In this document: positions 7,923 to 10,308 of the stretch, piece after piece | Numbering within the stretch: position 1 is the stretch's first letter | Layout: every line of letters starts with the position of its first letter | DNA from: Chlorobiota bacterium | GTDB lineage: Bacteria > Bacteroidota > Bacteroidia > Flavobacteriales > Flavobacteriaceae | Assembly (NCBI GenBank): GCA_013151975.1 | Contig: JAADHG010000145.1 | Span: forward strand, 1 to 10,308 | DNA length: 10,308 nt | Direction: 5' to 3' | The notes under the pieces: generated by a model | The model's database searches: none | The model's input: only the letters and a program-made list of their open reading frames with translations | Told to the model about the DNA's origin: nothing | Program-made: the position numbers and the translations under genes

Positions 7923-9194
7923 TTATCTAACTATAGTTTGCTTTCTATCTGGACCTACAGATACTATTTTAACAGGTACTCCTACAAAATGCTCTATAAA
8001 TTTGATATAAGAAAGTAGGTTTTCTGGCAATTCGTTTGCAGAAGTCATTTTAGTTAAATCGGCTTGCCAACCTTTAAATTCGGTATAAACAGGTGTAATA
8101 TCTGCGTCATTTATAGAATAGGGTAGATTGCTTATTTCTTTACCTTTATACATATAAGAAGTACACGCCTTAATGGTTTTAAAGCCAGATAGCACATCGG
8201 CTTTCATCATTGTTAATTGTGTGGCGCCATTAATTCTGACAGCATATTTTAAGGCTACTAAATCTAACCATCCGCAACGACGGGGACGACCAGTAGTAGC
8301 CCCAAATTCACAACCCACTTTTCCCATTGTTTTACCATCATTATCAAAGAGCTCTGTAGGAAATGGGCCAGAACCCACACGCGTTACATAGGCTTTAAAA
8401 ATACCATAGACATCGCCAATGGTATGTGGCGAAATACCCAGGCCAGTACAAGCACCTGCGGCAGTTGTAGTAGAAGATGTTACAAAAGGATAAGTACCAA
8501 AATCGATATCTAACATAGAGCCTTGCGCCCCTTCGGCTAAAATACTTTGTTTGTCCTTTAAGGCTTCGTATAAATAAGTTTCACTATCAATAAAAGTAAG
8601 CGATTTTAACAATGTAACAGCTTCAAAAAACTCATTTTTAAGTTCCTCTAAATCGTATTGTAAATCGATATTATAGAAGTTGAGTAGGTTTAAATGCTTA
8701 TTGGTAAGTGCATTAAATTTATCTTTCCAATTGTCTAATTCTAAATCGCCTATACGCAAACCATTTCTACCTGTTTTATCCATATAAGTTGGACCGATAC
8801 CTTTTAGAGTAGAACCAATTTTTAGTTTGCCTTTTAAAGCTTCTGAGGCAGCATCGAGCAGTCTGTGAGTAGGTAAAATAAGATGTGCTTTGCGCGAAAT
8901 ATAGAGGACTTTTCTATAATCTATATTGTGATTTTCTAGATTTGCTAATTCTCTTTTTAAAATAACAGGGTCAATAACCACACCATTACCCACTACATTT
9001 TTAGCCCCTTTATGAAAAATACCAGACGGAATTGTATGTAAAACATGTTTCTGATTTTCGAAAATAAGCGTATGTCCAGCATTTGGTCCTCCCTGAAAAC
9101 GCGCTATTATAGCATAGTTTTTAGTGAGAACGTCAACAATTTTACCTTTACCTTCATCTCCCCATTGTAAACCCAGCAGTAAATCTACTTTCAT
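7923..9194 (-). CDS. purA: Adenylosuccinate synthetase
   Basis: PurA catalyses the GTP-dependent joining of IMP and aspartate to adenylosuccinate, the first committed step from IMP to AMP, in the cytoplasm. The 423-residue protein is full length and its key residues fall at the same numbers as in the E. coli enzyme: W-G-D-E-G-K-G-K at 11-18 with Asp13, G-P-N-A-G-H-T with His41, T-G-R with Arg143, and T-T-G-R-P-R-R with Arg303. Other hallmarks are G-S-T-L-K-G-I-G-P at 127-135, E-G-A-Q-G at 221-225, K-A-D-V-L-S-G at 331-337 and the terminal G-P-D-R-K-Q-T-I. Its ATG overlaps the fur stop by 4 nt (ATGA), so it is probably translationally coupled to fur and uses the same promoter. No purine riboswitch or separate promoter is visible before it. 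Confidence 0.98.
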   Translation of the reverse strand: MKVDLLLGLQWGDEGKGKIVDVLTKNYAIIARFQGGPNAGHTLIFENQKHVLHTIPSGIFHKGAKNVVGNGVVIDPVILKRELANLENHNIDYRKVLYISRKAHLILPTHRLLDAASEALKGKLKIGSTLKGIGPTYMDKTGRNGLRIGDLELDNWKDKFNALTNKHLNLLNFYNIDLQYDLEELKNEFFEAVTLLKSLTFIDSETYLYEALKDKQSILAEGAQGSMLDIDFGTYPFVTSSTTTAAGACTGLGISPHTIGDVYGIFKAYVTRVGSGPFPTELFDNDGKTMGKVGCEFGATTGRPRRCGWLDLVALKYAVRINGATQLTMMKADVLSGFKTIKACTSYMYKGKEISNLPYSINDADITPVYTEFKGWQADLTKMTSANELPENLLSYIKFIEHFVGVPVKIVSVGPDRKQTIVR

Positions 9195-9200
9195 TTTTTT
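9191..9200 (-). other. A_AAA_AAA slippery heptamer plus stop at the fur-purA junction
   Basis: The fur frame ends gaa aaa aaa tga, so the last base of gaa and the next two codons form a perfect X_XXY_YYZ heptamer of seven A within a run of eight. TGA follows at once. A -1 slip makes the next codon ATG, the purA start, in the purA frame. The same overlap serves ordinary stop-start coupling, which is the simpler reading. Whether slippage occurs is unknown. Confidence 0.5.
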
Positions 9201-9649
9201 TCTTTTTTAGTTGGTTGTTTTTTTGTCGCATAGAAATACAGCGCGTGCTTGTGTATAGTAACGTCAAATACTTCTTCTATATTTTTTTTAATATTTTGTA
9301 TTCTTGGATCGCAAAATTCAATGACTTCGCCTGTATCTGTTACAATAAGATGATCGTGCTGTTTATCAAAATAACATTTTTCGTAATGTGCCTGATTTTT
9401 ACCAAACTGATGACGCCTTACAAGACCACACTCTAACAATAAAATTACTGTGTTATAAAGCGTTGCACGACTAACACGGTATTTTTTTTCCCGCATTAAG
9501 AGAAATAGAGACTCAATATCAAAATGCTCATTTAGATTGTATATTTCATACAATATTGCGTAACGTTCGGGCGTTTTTCTATGCTTATTTGTATTCAAAT
9601 AAGTGGTAAAAACATTTTTAACGATGTCTTGTTTTGATAAATTATTCAT
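9191..9649 (-). CDS. Fur-family transcriptional regulator lacking the CxxC zinc motif
   Basis: This 152-residue protein has a winged helix (about 20-85: R-K-T-P-E-R, V-S-R-A-T-L-Y-N-T-V as recognition helix, then L-L-E-C-G-L-V) and a C-terminal dimerisation domain with the H-D-H-L-I metal box (98-102), E-V-I-E-F and H-K-H near the end. Candidate regulatory metal ligands are His42, Glu90, His98, His100 and Glu111. The two cysteines that form the structural zinc site in E. coli Fur (I-C-x-x-C-G) are V103 and T106 here. I chose the ATG at 9649 because a TAnnTTTG element lies just upstream of it. The longer frame starts with TTG at 9706, upstream of that element, and adds a non-Fur-like N-terminus. 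Whether it senses iron, zinc, manganese or peroxide cannot be decided. The lysine-rich tail ends in an A-run directly before TGA. Confidence 0.93.
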   Translation of the reverse strand: MNNLSKQDIVKNVFTTYLNTNKHRKTPERYAILYEIYNLNEHFDIESLFLLMREKKYRVSRATLYNTVILLLECGLVRRHQFGKNQAHYEKCYFDKQHDHLIVTDTGEVIEFCDPRIQNIKKNIEEVFDVTIHKHALYFYATKKQPTKKEKK

Positions 9650-9669
9650 TTCACAAGAATTCTGAATTA

Positions 9670-9677
9670 CAAAAATA
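9670..9677 (-). promoter_or_regulatory. Putative -7 promoter element of fur-purA
   Basis: On the minus strand TATTTTTG matches TAnnTTTG and lies 20 bp before the fur ATG at 9649, giving a predicted leader of about 14-15 nt. A TTG at 9706-9704 is 26 bp upstream, the same long spacing as at the LRR gene. The element lies in the 89-bp rel-fur gap, so fur-purA may be transcribed independently of rel. Confidence 0.5.
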
Positions 9678-9738
9678 CGTTTAATATTGAGGTAAAAATT
9701 ATACAATTAGTAAAAAAATTAACAACTTGTAAACAGTA

Positions 9739-10308
9739 TTATTCTACTATGTGCTTTACCTTTTCTACGCCTTCAATTTTTTTAATTTTATCAATCAACT
9801 TATTGAGTTGTGCTATATTTTTAACGTTGACAGCAATTTTCCCCTCAAAATGACCTTGTACACCAGAAATATTTAAACTGTGAATATCTAAATTCATATT
9901 GTTTGATATTACTTTTGTAACCTTATTAACAAGCCCTTTATCGTCTACACCTGTAATGAGCAATGTGCATTTAAAACCTTCTTGTGTAGAATCTATCCAA
10001 TGAGCAGACATTATTCTATAGGCAAATCTGGCCTGTAAACTTATGGCATTTGGACAATCTTTTTTGTGAATTTTAATACCATCGTTTATAGTTACAAATC
10101 CAAATACTTTATCGCCTGGAATAGGGTTACAACATTTAGAAGTTGTATAATCTAAACGATCTTCTTCTAGACCAAAGACAAGCGAATCGTATTTAGAAGT
10201 AACTTCATCTTGGTTTAGTAAAGGATCTACATTGGGTTTTTTTCTGCGAATCTTATTCTTGAAAAAATTATAAAAGGCATTATTATGAAGACTGGCATAA
10301 CTTTTTAA
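9739..10308 (-). CDS. rel: Rel/SpoT-type (p)ppGpp synthetase/hydrolase, C-terminal part (5' end outside window)
   Basis: The frame is open to the right edge and gives 189 C-terminal residues; an ATG at 10011 is internal. Visible parts are a basic linker, D-R-L-D-Y at 50-54, and the cysteine-containing (ZFD/CC) domain with S-K-C-C-N-P-I-P-G-D at 57-66, then F-G-F-V-T, D-G-I-K-I-H and D-C-P-N-A (Cys59, Cys60, His81, Cys85). An ACT domain follows (about 111-189). This order is that of long RelA/SpoT homologues, in which the C-terminal half regulates (p)ppGpp synthesis and hydrolysis and contacts the ribosome. The catalytic hydrolase and synthetase domains are outside the window, so it is unknown whether both are active. 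It precedes fur-purA on the same strand. (p)ppGpp is known to inhibit PurA in E. coli, so the neighbourhood may be functionally meaningful (inference). Confidence 0.93.
   Translation of the reverse strand, partial: LKSYASLHNNAFYNFFKNKIRRKKPNVDPLLNQDEVTSKYDSLVFGLEEDRLDYTTSKCCNPIPGDKVFGFVTINDGIKIHKKDCPNAISLQARFAYRIMSAHWIDSTQEGFKCTLLITGVDDKGLVNKVTKVISNNMNLDIHSLNISGVQGHFEGKIAVNVKNIAQLNKLIDKIKKIEGVEKVKHIVE

Noticed and set aside
8173..8391. Open frame on the plus strand inside purA
   Set aside because: It lies opposite the conserved PurA motifs and has no protein-like features; treated as a shadow frame. The frame at 9215-9436 opposite fur is rejected for the same reason.
9704..9706. TTG as the start of a 171-residue Fur protein
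   Set aside because: It lies upstream of the likely promoter element at 9670-9677 and adds residues without Fur similarity; the ATG at 9649 fits the family better.
9708..9736. Possible rho-independent terminator after rel on the minus strand (short ACAA/TTGT pairing then seven T)
   Set aside because: The paired stretch is too short and its loop too small to form a stable hairpin.
10009..10011. ATG as the start of a stand-alone 90-residue ACT-domain protein
   Set aside because: The same frame runs without a stop to the window edge and encodes the conserved Rel/SpoT cysteine domain just upstream, so this ATG is internal.

Overview
The window looks like chromosome of a marine or soil Flavobacteriaceae-type Bacteroidetes bacterium. 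It is AT-rich, the intergenic regions carry TAnnTTTG-type -7 promoter elements, Shine-Dalgarno sequences are weak or absent, secreted proteins have signal peptides ending in F/Y-S-Q, and one protein ends in a type IX secretion (T9SS) type A sorting domain.

Left half, plus strand. The window opens inside a membrane-anchored regulator (end of a TPR region, one transmembrane helix, a coiled coil and a C-terminal LuxR-type helix-turn-helix) that stops at 587. A 202-bp intergenic region follows. It holds a perfect inverted repeat (687-704) and a TAATTTTG promoter element (748-755). Next comes a 1448-residue secreted leucine-rich-repeat (LRR) protein (790-5136), built of a signal peptide, six tandem copies of a ~200-280-residue LRR module and a T9SS sorting domain. 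A strong hairpin with a T tract (5151-5194) separates it from the convergent genes.

Right half, minus strand, in transcription order: the C-terminal part of a Rel/SpoT (p)ppGpp enzyme (cut by the right window edge), a Fur-family repressor, purA (adenylosuccinate synthetase), an OstA/LptA-like periplasmic protein, and a class III PLP aminotransferase. fur and purA overlap by 4 nt (ATGA). A promoter-like element lies just upstream of the internal ATG chosen as the fur start. The ostA-like and aminotransferase genes are almost contiguous. This is a core housekeeping block covering the stringent response, metal or peroxide regulation, purine synthesis and envelope lipid transport.

I see no mobile element, CRISPR array, tRNA or rRNA, and no proven new defence or biosynthetic system. 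The points most worth checking are the mosaic six-module LRR protein with paired loss of two cysteines in module 6, the palindrome between the LuxR regulator and this gene, and a perfect A_AAA_AAA slippery heptamer directly before the fur stop that could join Fur to PurA.
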